A stretch of DNA of 64,000 nt from Lewinellaceae bacterium. GTDB lineage: Bacteria; Bacteroidota; Bacteroidia; Chitinophagales; Saprospiraceae. This document shows, piece after piece, positions 25,857 to 34,689 of this stretch. The DNA is taken from NCBI GenBank assembly GCA_016711435.1, contig JADJSY010000025.1, positions 44,518 to 108,517 on the forward strand, read 5' to 3'. The number at the start of each line of letters is the position of its first letter. Positions within the stretch are counted from its first letter, which is position 1. The notes beneath the pieces were generated by a model that worked only from the letters and a program-made list of their open reading frames with translations, had not been told where the DNA came from and searched no databases. The position numbers and the translations under genes were made by a program.

Positions 25857-27809
25857 ATGAGTAACCAGGCACATCACCGGCTGTCCACAGCGGGGCTTCT
25901 TATTACACTCGGAATCATTTTTGGCGACATTGGAACTTCTCCGCTGTATGTAATGAAAGCCATTGTCGGAGAGGGAAAAATTGTGGATAGATTGGTCGTA
26001 CTCGGCGGCGTATCACTCGTTTTCTGGACACTGACGATACAAACCACCCTGAAATACGTCCTGCTGGTACTCCAGGCGGATAATAAGGGAGAGGGCGGTA
26101 TTTTTTCGCTGTATTCATTAATCAAACGGCGACAACGCTGGCTGATGTTCCCGGCGCTTTTGGGCGGCGCCGCTATGCTCGCAGAAGGCATGATTACGCC
26201 ACCTATCACAGTCTCATCGGCGATAGAAGGGTTAGCCATCAAATATCCCGGAATTCCAACCATCGGCATCACCATCGCCATTATTTCCGCGCTGTTTTTT
26301 ATCCAGCGATTCGGCACAGTGGCTGTGGGCAAGGGTTTCGGGCCTATTATGTTTATCTGGTTTACCATGCTCGGGGTGCTGGGTCTCAGCCAGGCTATTT
26401 ATATGCCGGAAGTATTCCAGGCCATCAACCCCATGATGGGAATTCAACTGTTGCAGAGCAGTCCGAGTATGCTCATTGTCATGGGTGCGGTTTTTTTGTG
26501 TACAACCGGGGCGGAGGCCTTGTATGCCGATTTGGGGCACTGCGGCAGGCAAAATATCAGGATCAGCTGGATTTATGTGAAAATCAGCCTGTTGCTCAAT
26601 TATTTCGGCCAGGCTGCCTGGCTGCTGCACCATACCGGAAAACCGCTGGAAGAAAACCCGTTTTATGGTATAATGCCGCATTGGTTTCTTTGGCCGGGTA
26701 TCATTATTGCCACTTTTGCAGCCATTATTGCCAGCCAGTCCATGATTTCAGGTTCTTTTACCCTGGCGTCTGAAGCCATTCGGCTCGGCTTTTTGCCAAA
26801 AATGACCGTCAAATTTCCCACCAATATGAAGGGCCAGATTTACATACCGGCCGTAAATACATTCCTTTGGCTGGGTTGTGTGAGTGTCGTTTTATATTTC
26901 CAGCAAAGCTCGCGCATGGAGGCGGCATACGGGCTTTCCGTTGTTTGTACCATGTTGTGTACCACTATTCTGCTTTCCAACTGGATGGTATTGCAAAGGG
27001 TCAAATCCGGATTCATCTGGCTTTTTTTAGTGTTTTATCTGGCATGGGAAGGCGGTTTCTTTATCGCCAATACCCTTAAGTTCTTTGAAGGGGGTTATGT
27101 CACGGTCATCATGGGCGCTTTGCTTTTCGGCATGATGCTGCTTTGGGTCACTGCCCGCAGAATCCGGTCGCGTTACAATGATGAGGTAAAGATCAAAGAC
27201 TATCTCGATCAACTCATTTCATTGAGCAATGACTCGGATATACCCAAGTACGCGACCAACCTCGTTTTTATGAGCGGCGCTAAAAATCATAAAAAAGTGG
27301 AGGACAAGGTTTTGTACTCCATCCTGCAAACCCAGCCCAAACGCGCCGATGTGTACTGGTTTGTCCATATTGAAACGACCGACGAACCCTTCACGATGGA
27401 ATACGAAGTAAATACCATCGCGCCCGATGACGTATACAAAGTAAATTTCCGTTTAGGCTTTCGGGTGCAACAGCGTATGAATGTGTTTATGAACCGGGTT
27501 GTACAGGAACTTGTTGAAAATGAAGAACTTACGATTTACTCACGCTATCACTCCAGCGACAGCAAATACCCTACGGGCGATTTTAGGTTCGTCATTATCC
27601 AGGAATTCCTGAGCAATGAAAACGAGCTGCCCTGGAAGGATCAGCTCATTTTGAGCGTATATCTTACCGTGAAAGGCTGGGTGTCGTCTCCAAAAAACTG
27701 GTTCGGCCTGGATTCCGATTCCGTGGAAGAAGAACAAGCGCCTTTGGTACTACAACCTGTGAAGGAAATGAACCTGCGGCGAATCATACGGAAGGAGATC
27801 AAGGGTTGA
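25857..27809 (+). CDS. kup: Kup/TrkD potassium uptake transporter
   Basis: 650 residues. The Kup signature opens the protein (LGIIFGDIGTSPLYVMKAI), followed by about 12 hydrophobic helices to residue 430 (for example LYADLGHCGRQNIRISWIYV and SMISGSFTLASEAIRLGFLP). A soluble C-terminal third (VYWFVHIETTDEPFTMEYEV) follows. Kup is a K+/H+ symporter of the inner membrane. Its start lies 118 bases from the divergent PUL regulator. A TACATTTG -7-like box lies at 25823-25830, but the nearest TTG is 24 bases upstream of it, longer than usual. It is convergent with the next gene. Confidence 0.96.
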   Translation: MSNQAHHRLSTAGLLITLGIIFGDIGTSPLYVMKAIVGEGKIVDRLVVLGGVSLVFWTLTIQTTLKYVLLVLQADNKGEGGIFSLYSLIKRRQRWLMFPALLGGAAMLAEGMITPPITVSSAIEGLAIKYPGIPTIGITIAIISALFFIQRFGTVAVGKGFGPIMFIWFTMLGVLGLSQAIYMPEVFQAINPMMGIQLLQSSPSMLIVMGAVFLCTTGAEALYADLGHCGRQNIRISWIYVKISLLLNYFGQAAWLLHHTGKPLEENPFYGIMPHWFLWPGIIIATFAAIIASQSMISGSFTLASEAIRLGFLPKMTVKFPTNMKGQIYIPAVNTFLWLGCVSVVLYFQQSSRMEAAYGLSVVCTMLCTTILLSNWMVLQRVKSGFIWLFLVFYLAWEGGFFIANTLKFFEGGYVTVIMGALLFGMMLLWVTARRIRSRYNDEVKIKDYLDQLISLSNDSDIPKYATNLVFMSGAKNHKKVEDKVLYSILQTQPKRADVYWFVHIETTDEPFTMEYEVNTIAPDDVYKVNFRLGFRVQQRMNVFMNRVVQELVENEELTIYSRYHSSDSKYPTGDFRFVIIQEFLSNENELPWKDQLILSVYLTVKGWVSSPKNWFGLDSDSVEEEQAPLVLQPVKEMNLRRIIRKEIKG

Positions 27810-27821
27810 AAGCAACATGGA

Positions 27822-29606
27822 TCACCGCTTCACCCCGCTGTTGCTGTATTTGAGGTCGTTTTCCAATTCCTTTAATACGGATTCTGTTGCTTTCCAGGTA
27901 CTTTCCATTTGTGCGCCCTGGGTTTGACCTGCATAAACGGACTGTTCGCAGGTTTGCCAGACAGACAGTATTGCCTGAATACGGATGGCAGACACCCCGT
28001 ATTCAGCCAGGCGAATGCGTACATTTTCCTGATTCATCTCGGCCGGCGGAAGGTGAATTTTTTCACTCAGATAGGCCTGTAGCGACTTCAGCAATGTATC
28101 GTAAAAAGCGCGGGATTGCCCTGCCTGAAGCAACTGTGGGACGGAAGCGAAACGATCGCGAAGAGACCTGGGCGAAGCCACTGCAGGATGGGTGGCCTGG
28201 CTGGAATCCGGTGTTTTCTTTTGTTGTTTTCTCCAAAAGAACATCCACGCAAAAATGCAAAGCAACAAGCCGCCGGCACCCCATAAAACTGCCGGGCGAA
28301 GCCAGCGCCTCCAGACTTCCGGCGCAGGTTCTGTTGCGGGTAGCAAGAGTGCAATGGAATCCTGATAGGCAGACTTGGGTTGATAGTTTTTCCCGGCAGT
28401 TACCTGAAAGTCAACTTTTTGCGATGGTCTTACGAGGTAACGGTTACTATCCGGGTCGAAAAAAGAAAACATGGGTTGAAGCGAATACGAGCCTGGTTCT
28501 TTTGGCAGGACGATGTATTCCAGCACTTTGGAATGCACCAGTTGCTCCATATCTTCATACGTCTCTTCCGAGATTACTTTCGGGTCAAAAATTTCAAGGC
28601 TGTCAGAATTTGGAAAAACAGGTGGCGCTATCCGATTTCCGTCGCCATTCCCCTGCAAATGTACCGTGAGCACCAGGGCATCATCCGTGCTGAGCGCATT
28701 TTTATCTGCCGATACCGACCACTCATATTGCCCGACCGCCCCGGTAAAAGATGGCGGAGCAGTTGCGGGGAGGGGCAATATTTTCAGGCGAACGGGTTGC
28801 GTTTGCAACAATACCGGCCTTGCGCCCAGCAACATGCCCAAACCGCCGTCCGATTCGACTGCCGCCCGCACTTTTGCTGCCCCTATAGTCAGCTCCTTTG
28901 GTTCCTGCGGAAACAGCGCTTCTTCATGGAGGGTTTTTACGGCATATTTTTTCCCGCCCACGGTCTGGTATTGTACGCGGGTATCAAAGCGGCGTTTTTC
29001 TTTGGAGTAAAATCCGTTAAAATCGGGCAGCTCAATCAGGTCGGCCCCCTCGACAGACAATTGTGTGTAGAGCCTGATACGCCAGGTAACTTGCTGACCG
29101 GGATAAGCTGTTTCGCGATCCAATTCTCCTGTAATAAATATCTGATCATCATTGCCCGGCGGTACCGAAGTGGCGCCCTTGCCTGTGCGGGGAGCAATCA
29201 CCTGAATAGTTAAAGTCTTTGTATTCAATGTTTTACCATTCACTGTAACACTGGCGGGGCCAATACCGAACGATCCTGTACGGATCGCTTCCAGTTGATA
29301 TACCCAACTCTGGTGCGCGCTTGTCTGACCATTAACAATGCTCATACCGCGCATTTCAGATGGGCCGCCCACTATTTTAAAGCCTTTAAAATCAGGCGCG
29401 ATAAAACGGCTTCCCTGTGCATTTTTTAATGAAAACGTCACTTCAAACGTACTGCCTTCCACAACCTCCCGGAATTCTGTCGCCGCTTCAAAGCTGACGG
29501 GAGCTTGTGCGTGGAGCCGGGCGACCTGTCCCAAAAACAGTCCTGCCATCACCGGAATGCAGATCCGGACGGATCGAAGAAAAATGGATATGGGCAGCCT
29601 CTTCAT
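27822..29606 (-). CDS. batD: BatD-family (oxygen tolerance) membrane protein
   Basis: 594 residues from ATG 29606, where a signal peptide begins (ICIPVMAGLFLGQVARLHAQ). The body matches BatD proteins: FEAATEFREVVEGSTFEVTF, FKIVGGPSEMRGMSIVNGQT, VSADKNALSTDDALVLTVHL and EIFDPKVISEETYED. One transmembrane helix sits near 460-480 (LWGAGGLLLCIFAWMFFW), followed by a cytosolic helical tail. BatD works with the BatABCE von Willebrand/TPR proteins in Bacteroidota stress tolerance. None of those is adjacent here, so the assignment rests on sequence alone. Upstream in-frame codons only translate the hairpin repeat. Confidence 0.85.
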   Translation of the reverse strand: MKRLPISIFLRSVRICIPVMAGLFLGQVARLHAQAPVSFEAATEFREVVEGSTFEVTFSLKNAQGSRFIAPDFKGFKIVGGPSEMRGMSIVNGQTSAHQSWVYQLEAIRTGSFGIGPASVTVNGKTLNTKTLTIQVIAPRTGKGATSVPPGNDDQIFITGELDRETAYPGQQVTWRIRLYTQLSVEGADLIELPDFNGFYSKEKRRFDTRVQYQTVGGKKYAVKTLHEEALFPQEPKELTIGAAKVRAAVESDGGLGMLLGARPVLLQTQPVRLKILPLPATAPPSFTGAVGQYEWSVSADKNALSTDDALVLTVHLQGNGDGNRIAPPVFPNSDSLEIFDPKVISEETYEDMEQLVHSKVLEYIVLPKEPGSYSLQPMFSFFDPDSNRYLVRPSQKVDFQVTAGKNYQPKSAYQDSIALLLPATEPAPEVWRRWLRPAVLWGAGGLLLCIFAWMFFWRKQQKKTPDSSQATHPAVASPRSLRDRFASVPQLLQAGQSRAFYDTLLKSLQAYLSEKIHLPPAEMNQENVRIRLAEYGVSAIRIQAILSVWQTCEQSVYAGQTQGAQMESTWKATESVLKELENDLKYSNSGVKR

Positions 29607-29638
29607 GAAAGCAAAGGTATTTGAATGAAATGGTTGAG

Positions 29639-29760
29639 GGTTGATAAAGTTGATAAAGGTTGATGAGGGTTGATATACAGCCGCTCGAAAATGAAACGAT
29701 TTTACCCTTTTCGAGCGGCTGTATATCAACCCTCATCAACCTTTATCAACTTTATCAACC
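29639..29760. repeat. Intergenic inverted repeat, family A, copy 5, with 53-bp perfect arms
   Basis: Arms 29639-29691 and 29708-29760 are exact complements over 53 bases around a 16-base loop. The outer part is GGTTGATAAAGTTGATAAAG; the inner part is the core ATACAGCCGCTCGAAAA with its complement. The right arm ends four bases before the gldB stop codon. Low-complexity arms would be expected to drift, so exact pairing suggests recent formation or correction of one arm from the other. Confidence 0.92.
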
Positions 29761-29764
29761 TTCC

Positions 29765-30811
29765 CTAACTCCTTTTAGGTTTGTATTTGGCCTGTTCTAA
29801 AAACTTCTGCGGGTCGCTAAAGTTCATCAATTGTTCCATCGTTGTGTCCGGGTTGCGTTTCATGTAGGCTTTTACAATCTGCCAGCCGACCCAGTTGCCA
29901 ATTTCGCCCGGGGCCTCCTTGAATACAATTTCCGAAGCCGGACTGGGCATGACAATTTTCTGATTTTTATTGTTTACGGGCGTATACAACACATTGATCT
30001 GGAGCAAACGCGCCCAAACCTCCGCTTCATTGGCATAACAACCTTCCATTTGTTCGCGGGTGTAGCCCATTTTTATGCTATCGGGCACAGCGGGGAGCAA
30101 ACAGTCGACGAGGTACAGAATTTTCCCGTTATTCAGCATAAAATCAATGATTTTATCCCCTTTAGGCGGCCCTGCCATGCCGCTGGCGAGTGCGGTGGCC
30201 AATTTTGTCGTCATATACTCCTGCCTGAATTGCCGCCGGAGGTAATCTGGAAAGTAATCCGGGTTGTAGGCCGGAAAATGTTCGCCCATAAAATAATCCA
30301 GGCTCAGCATCAGCAGGGTGTCATTCACCAGGTAGGCGTCGCCCACGAGTTCCGTAATAGTCGTGACCACGGTAGGCGGATTTTTTTGCGGGAAATAGTA
30401 CTTAAAATAACGGAACATTTGGGTCAGGTCGCGTTCCAGCCAGGCGAGGTCGGCATATTTGGTGCGGCAGGAGTCGTACAACTTTTGCACCTGTGGCGCT
30501 TGCAGAAAACCGGAAAGCGCCTGTTCGGGGGTTTCGCTCGGGTTGCCCGGATCACGCAATACCTCTGATAAAAAAAATGGCAGGAATACCGGGTACTTTT
30601 GTTCGAGCCGGGCCATTTCGGTCGTAATATTACTGGTGTCTAAAGCAAACAAATCCGTTTCGAAGCGCTGCATTCGCACAGAAACCTGGATATCTGACAC
30701 GTCTGGCGCAGCATCTTTTTCGCCGCCGATACAACCCCAGCACGTGATTGCAAACACACCTGACAACACAACCGCATAAATGCTGTTTTTAAATTTTGAT
30801 TTTCTATTCAT
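29765..30811 (-). CDS. gldB: Gliding motility lipoprotein GldB
   Basis: 348 residues. Lipoprotein signal (SIYAVVLSGVFAITCWGC) followed by the GldB pattern: VRMQRFETDLFALDTSN, YPVFLPFFLSEVLRDPG, LVGDAYLVNDTLLMLSLDYF, YTREQMEGCYANEAEVWARL and GNWVGWQIVKAYMKRNPDTT. GldB is needed for gliding and T9SS function in Flavobacterium and is thought to sit on the cell envelope. The presence of T9SS cargo elsewhere in the window fits. Length is close to the family norm of about 320 residues. A 53-bp hairpin directly follows it. Confidence 0.92.
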   Translation of the reverse strand: MNRKSKFKNSIYAVVLSGVFAITCWGCIGGEKDAAPDVSDIQVSVRMQRFETDLFALDTSNITTEMARLEQKYPVFLPFFLSEVLRDPGNPSETPEQALSGFLQAPQVQKLYDSCRTKYADLAWLERDLTQMFRYFKYYFPQKNPPTVVTTITELVGDAYLVNDTLLMLSLDYFMGEHFPAYNPDYFPDYLRRQFRQEYMTTKLATALASGMAGPPKGDKIIDFMLNNGKILYLVDCLLPAVPDSIKMGYTREQMEGCYANEAEVWARLLQINVLYTPVNNKNQKIVMPSPASEIVFKEAPGEIGNWVGWQIVKAYMKRNPDTTMEQLMNFSDPQKFLEQAKYKPKRS

Positions 30812-30920
30812 AAAACTCCGATTTTTACCGCTGAATCAGTTGCGTTATTATTGTGACGCTTCCAACCACAACAAGTCTATTGAAATGCATGTACTTAAAA
30901 CTGCAAAAAAACTGCTGATT

Positions 30921-31658
30921 ATGAAAAAAATTGCTGTAATTTCTGTCTTTTATCTGTTGATGGGCAATGTATTTGCCCAGGAGGCACAAAGTGTACGTTT
31001 TGGCTTCCAGGCCAGCCCGACATGGTCGTGGATGCGTACGAATGACAAAAAAATTGAAGGGATCGGTTCTAACTGGGGATTAAAATTTGGCGCGTTGGGC
31101 GAATACTATTTTGCTCCTAATTATGCCATTACAACGGGGCTTGGTTTTGGTTTGAATCAAGGGGGTACTATTCAAAACGGTTATGAGAAAGGTGTTTTTT
31201 GGCCCAAATCAGATTTAAGCGAGCCAAAATTCGATACCTTATCCATGAATGCCAAACTGCATTACCGCATCAACTATGTCGAAATTCCAATCGGACTGCG
31301 TATGCGGGGAGGTTCCAACGAAGATTCGCGTATTAAATTTTATGCCGAACTGCCTGTGTTCACCCTCGGTTTCGTCACCAAAAGTCTGGGCGATATTCGC
31401 GGAACCAACTCCCAGAATACAGAAGACGAAGATATCAGGGAAGATGTCAACGGGCTTTCGTTATCCTGGGGACTCGGCGGCGGCATCGAATACGAGATTG
31501 CCACCAGCGCAACGTTGGTAGCCGGTATTTCCTATCAGCACCTGTTTACCGATACTACATCGGATAGCGCCTCTGTGCTGAAAAACAATGTTTATGAAAA
31601 AGAAAACTCGAAAGGCACCCAGCGCATGCTTTCAATTCGAATAGGTATCTTTTTCTAG
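30921..31658 (+). CDS. PorT-like outer-membrane beta-barrel protein
   Basis: 245 residues from ATG 30921 (signal KIAVISVFYLLMGNVFAQ); in-frame ATGs at 30780 and 30885 precede it but add non-signal sequence. The mature part alternates polar and hydrophobic residues in strands typical of an 8-10 stranded barrel (GFQASPTWSWM, LKFGALGEYYF, LSWGLGGGIEYEIATSATLV) and ends in RIGIFF with a terminal aromatic. It resembles the outer_membrane_beta-barrel/PorT group of Bacteroidota. Function is not known. It is divergent from gldB. Confidence 0.85.
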   Translation: MKKIAVISVFYLLMGNVFAQEAQSVRFGFQASPTWSWMRTNDKKIEGIGSNWGLKFGALGEYYFAPNYAITTGLGFGLNQGGTIQNGYEKGVFWPKSDLSEPKFDTLSMNAKLHYRINYVEIPIGLRMRGGSNEDSRIKFYAELPVFTLGFVTKSLGDIRGTNSQNTEDEDIREDVNGLSLSWGLGGGIEYEIATSATLVAGISYQHLFTDTTSDSASVLKNNVYEKENSKGTQRMLSIRIGIFF

Positions 31659-31670
31659 TCCGAAGTCGTC

Positions 31671-31826
31671 AGTGCGAAGTCCGTTGCAAGTGCGAAGTCT
31701 TCAGTGCGAAGTCCGAAGTCCGTAGAGTACACCGCTGCATATTTGGGTTTTCCAACATGAAACGGTGTACTCTACGGACTTCGGACTTCGCACTGAAGAC
31801 TTCGCACTTGCAACGGACTTCGCACT
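31671..31826. repeat. Intergenic inverted repeat with 64-bp perfect arms, GTGCGAAGTC phrases (F)
   Basis: Arms 31671-31734 and 31763-31826 are exact complements over 64 bases, with a 28-base loop (CTGCATATTTGGGTTTTCCA...). Each arm repeats AGTGCGAAGTC and GTCCGAAGTC phrases and ends in a unique inner part (CCGTAGAGTACACCG). More of the phrase flanks both sides, so the unit fills nearly the whole 188-base gap between two convergent genes. It is the longest perfect inverted repeat I found in the window. Confidence 0.93.
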
Positions 31827-31846
31827 TCGCACTGAAGACTTCGCAC

Positions 31847-32149
31847 TTATACAATGCGTGCCGCCCTTGCGGCGAGTTCAATTCTGTCGTAATGAAGGGC
31901 GTAATAAATGAATTTGCCTTGTCTTTTTGTATAAACCAGTTCTGCTTGTCGCAAGACGCGAAGGTGTTGAGATGCGACGGCCTGTTTGATCTCGAGGGCT
32001 TCAAAGATGTTGTTGACACAAGCGGTTTCCTGTTCGTCCAGGTAGTGGATCATTTGTATCCGCAAGGGGTGCGCCAAAGCGCGCATAATACCGTTAGAGG
32101 CCTTCAACCTTTGCCGGTTGATAGAAGAAAAAGGGGGTGGTGTGTTCAT
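31847..32149 (-). CDS. ArsR-family winged-helix transcriptional regulator
   Basis: 100 residues from ATG 32149; the frame is open to 32203 but the extra residues (HICPPYCVHSRVNETKD) are atypical. The winged helix is clear: MRALAHPLRIQMIHYLDEQE, IFEALEIKQAVASQHLRVLR (recognition helix), then wing KRQGKFIYYALHYDRI. No CxC metal site of the classical ArsR type is present; one lone Cys lies in ACVNNI. It sits beside a second ArsR-type gene, 167 bases away on the same strand, with no metal transporter nearby. Confidence 0.88.
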   Translation of the reverse strand: MNTPPPFSSINRQRLKASNGIMRALAHPLRIQMIHYLDEQETACVNNIFEALEIKQAVASQHLRVLRQAELVYTKRQGKFIYYALHYDRIELAARAARIV

Positions 32150-32316
32150 GTCTTTCGTTTCGTTGACCCGACTATGTACACAGTAGGGTGGGCAAATATG
32201 CACATTTCCTGTTTTACCAGCCCCTTTTCGGACAAAAAAAGAGCCATCTTGCCCCGTTTCTGCGGAGCAATCATGGCTCTTTTACTAAACGGGCAGTATC
32301 AGGCTGCCCAAATTGG

Positions 32317-32655
32317 TCATGCTACCAGGTCTTCCACCATGTTAGAAATCTGACCGATGCGGTTTTTGTCGAGCGAGTAGTAGATAAATTTACCATCCCG
32401 TTCTGTTTGGACCACGCCCGCTTTCCGTAAAATCGCAAGGTGTTGACTGGCAACACTCTGTTCGAGGCGCAATTTTACGTAAAGGTCTGTCACGGTCATA
32501 CGTTGATTTTCCTCTAACAGGTCGATCATGCGCTGGCGGAGTTTGTGGTTTACTGCGCGAAGCACCAGTACGGCTTTCCGCAATTCGCTGTAGTCGAGCA
32601 GAATGTCCTGTTGTCCCTTCTTCAAGACTATTGCTTCCCCTTTTACTTTTCTCAT
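32317..32655 (-). CDS. ArsR-family winged-helix transcriptional regulator
   Basis: 112 residues. ELRKAVLVLRAVNHKLRQRM leads to LYVKLRLEQSVASQHLAILR (recognition helix) and wing ERDGKFIYYSLDKNRIGQI. It has no Cys at all, so it is not a thiol or metal sensor of the usual kind. It resembles the 31847-32149 protein (EQSVASQHL/KQAVASQHL, GKFIYYxL), which suggests tandem duplication followed by divergence. The upstream 167 bases are AT-rich with no confident promoter. Confidence 0.9.
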   Translation of the reverse strand: MRKVKGEAIVLKKGQQDILLDYSELRKAVLVLRAVNHKLRQRMIDLLEENQRMTVTDLYVKLRLEQSVASQHLAILRKAGVVQTERDGKFIYYSLDKNRIGQISNMVEDLVA

Positions 32656-32822
32656 ATTATTTGTTTTGAAAAATGAATAAACCCATTTTATGCATTTTTA
32701 CATATTCCAAAACTGTGCCATTTCTTGTACGATCGTTTTTTAAATAAAAAAAATAGATAATGCGAAAAAAGGTGATTTACAATATAAAACAATCGCTTAA
32801 ATTAACAAATGGATCAAAAACG

Positions 32823-33560
32823 CTATTTTTCATGCCATGCAGATTTATTGGATACCGTGATGTTCGGAGGCTTCATATACAGGGGTTCGAAGTATGCAAT
32901 ATCCTGAAAATCACTGTTTTGGAACATTTTTAATGCTATATCAGATAAATATTGGGCAGAACATTTTTTTACGGCGCTCATAACCGTATTCTCAAAAAAT
33001 GTCACATTTAAAACCTTATGCATGCCGTTTCCTGACACGACCAGCAGGTCTTGATCGGCTAAAGGTACAAAGTCAGTGATGAAATTAACAAACGAATTGT
33101 TTTCTAATATCAGTGGCTGCGGTGGCGTGATCTGCCGGAAATGGTGATCGTAGATACTCGTCCAGACTTCATTGCGACGGGCATCGATCATAGGCAGGAA
33201 AAACAGGTGTCCATCTTTGCCTTTGCTATCTGTTTTCACAGGCGGTTTGCCGGCCATCGCCAGTGCCAGCAAGGTATCCACCGCGATCAGCGGCTTGTTC
33301 AAGGCATAACAAAGCCCTTTGGCAACTGAAACCCCAACACGAAGCGAAGTATATGAGCCTGGCCCGGCACTGACTGCAACCGCGTCGAGTTCGGAAAGTG
33401 CCAGGCCGGATTGTTGGGCGCAACGACTGATTTGTAGTGTAAGCAAGGCGGCATGGTTGAGCGAATCCGGCGCTTCTTCAAGGGCCACGACGGCGCCATT
33501 GACAGCGATTGCGACAGAACAGACCTCCGTAGCTGTTTCGATGAGCAGTATTTTGGCCAT
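32823..33560 (-). CDS. tsaB: TsaB, tRNA threonylcarbamoyladenosine biosynthesis protein
   Basis: 245 residues. The ASKHA-fold N-terminus is typical (ILLIETATEVCSVAIAVNG), followed by SLNHAALLTLQI, the VSAGPGSYTSLRVGVSVAKG block and PMIDARRNEVWTSIYD. TsaB partners TsaD and TsaE to add threonylcarbamoyl to A37 of ANN-decoding tRNAs; it has no catalytic site of its own. Length is slightly above the usual 230 residues. It stands alone here. Confidence 0.95.
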   Translation of the reverse strand: MAKILLIETATEVCSVAIAVNGAVVALEEAPDSLNHAALLTLQISRCAQQSGLALSELDAVAVSAGPGSYTSLRVGVSVAKGLCYALNKPLIAVDTLLALAMAGKPPVKTDSKGKDGHLFFLPMIDARRNEVWTSIYDHHFRQITPPQPLILENNSFVNFITDFVPLADQDLLVVSGNGMHKVLNVTFFENTVMSAVKKCSAQYLSDIALKMFQNSDFQDIAYFEPLYMKPPNITVSNKSAWHEK

Positions 33561-33615
33561 AATATGGTGTTAAAAACTGCCGCAAAGATGCAGTACGAAG
33601 GGCAAGAATTTTGTC

Positions 33616-34407
33616 TTAAAATTCTCCAAAAGTAGTGAGGCAGCGAATCTGGGCCGTGTGCTGCGGCGCACTTCGATACTGCTGAAGTAACTGGCGCAGG
33701 TTTTCCGGCGCTGTGTCCAACTGGCGGACAAATACCTGTATCGAACCGGCCGGTGCAAAACCAGGATGCAGCGCCACCAATCCGGCGCCACTGAGGGTGA
33801 AATATCCGTAAAAGCCAGGCAACAGATTATTTTCCGTTGTGATATTTTTCAGGTCTGCCAGAAAAGCCGTGGCAAGCGTGAGTGCGGCATCATCAGGCGT
33901 GTCAATGTATCCCCACACCAAACCATCCGGTATCTTTTTCAATACCCGATTTTGAAAATCTACCGCTTGCGGGTATTCCACAGACAGTTCATATCGATCC
34001 GGGTACACGGTTAAAGTTCCTGTATTCTCGATCGCATTACCCAGGGAAAGTGATATATTATAGGTGCCTTCGGGCAACTGACCGATTGCCATAAAAGAGC
34101 GGGCCGGGCCCGCAGCGCCTACACAGGTATCCGGCTGCCGGACATCATCGAGGCGGATATTGATATTCGGGCCACTCATTTGCACGGTACCTTCTATACG
34201 ATAATTGGAACAGGGAAATGTTTCCACGCTGCTGATCCAGAGTCCGAACAAAGGGGTTCCGTTCCCGGGGTCACGCTGTTCAAACAAATCAACTTTAAAT
34301 TCCGGCGCTGTTGTAACGATTATCGTTTCATCTTCCTTTGTTTTTTGGCAGGAATACTGAAAAACACAGCAGAATAGCAGCAATGCCAGGCGGTAAAAAT
34401 GAGTCAT
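33616..34407 (-). CDS. Hypothetical lipoprotein
   Basis: 263 residues from ATG 34407, which starts a lipoprotein signal (MTHFYRLALLLFCCVFQYSC). The frame is open to 34629, but that extension runs through the MITE-like element and is not credible. The mature protein looks like beta-rich extracellular domains (EGTVQMSGPNINIRLDDVRQ, LPEGTYNISLSLGNAIENTG). I do not recognise the family. It is divergent from the YceI gene. Confidence 0.75.
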   Translation of the reverse strand: MTHFYRLALLLFCCVFQYSCQKTKEDETIIVTTAPEFKVDLFEQRDPGNGTPLFGLWISSVETFPCSNYRIEGTVQMSGPNINIRLDDVRQPDTCVGAAGPARSFMAIGQLPEGTYNISLSLGNAIENTGTLTVYPDRYELSVEYPQAVDFQNRVLKKIPDGLVWGYIDTPDDAALTLATAFLADLKNITTENNLLPGFYGYFTLSGAGLVALHPGFAPAGSIQVFVRQLDTAPENLRQLLQQYRSAPQHTAQIRCLTTFGEF

Positions 34408-34508
34408 GGTTGTATCATGGAATGAACGGTACAAAAACGAAGCAAACCTGTAATTGGCTGCTTTGCACGTATCAGAAATAAAATAAATAATATTCGAACA
34501 AAAATTTT

Positions 34509-34599
34509 GAGCGTGTTCAGAAAAGTGTGGCACACCTAAATTCCGGTACTGATAATCAATGTGGTAGCAGAGGTGTGCCACACTTTCTTGAACACGCTC
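34509..34599. mobile_element. 91-bp MITE-like element, copy 1
   Basis: Terminal inverted repeats of about 28 bp (GAGCGTGTTCAGAAAAGTGT..., both ends reading inward to GTGTGGCACACCT) flank a 35-base centre with a GATAATCAATG stretch. The reverse complement of the element at 48433-48523 is the same 91 bases with only a few mismatches. The flanks (AAAATTTT / AAAAAAAT) are too AT-rich to judge a target duplication. It carries no gene. It lies between two divergent lipoprotein genes. Confidence 0.85.
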
Positions 34600-34689
34600 A
34601 AAAAAATCGCGGTTGCGAAGCCCCTTCAAAACTGTATTTTTGCCACCCGATTGATCAGAACCGATTTATTATTGCCAAATCAACCCTCT

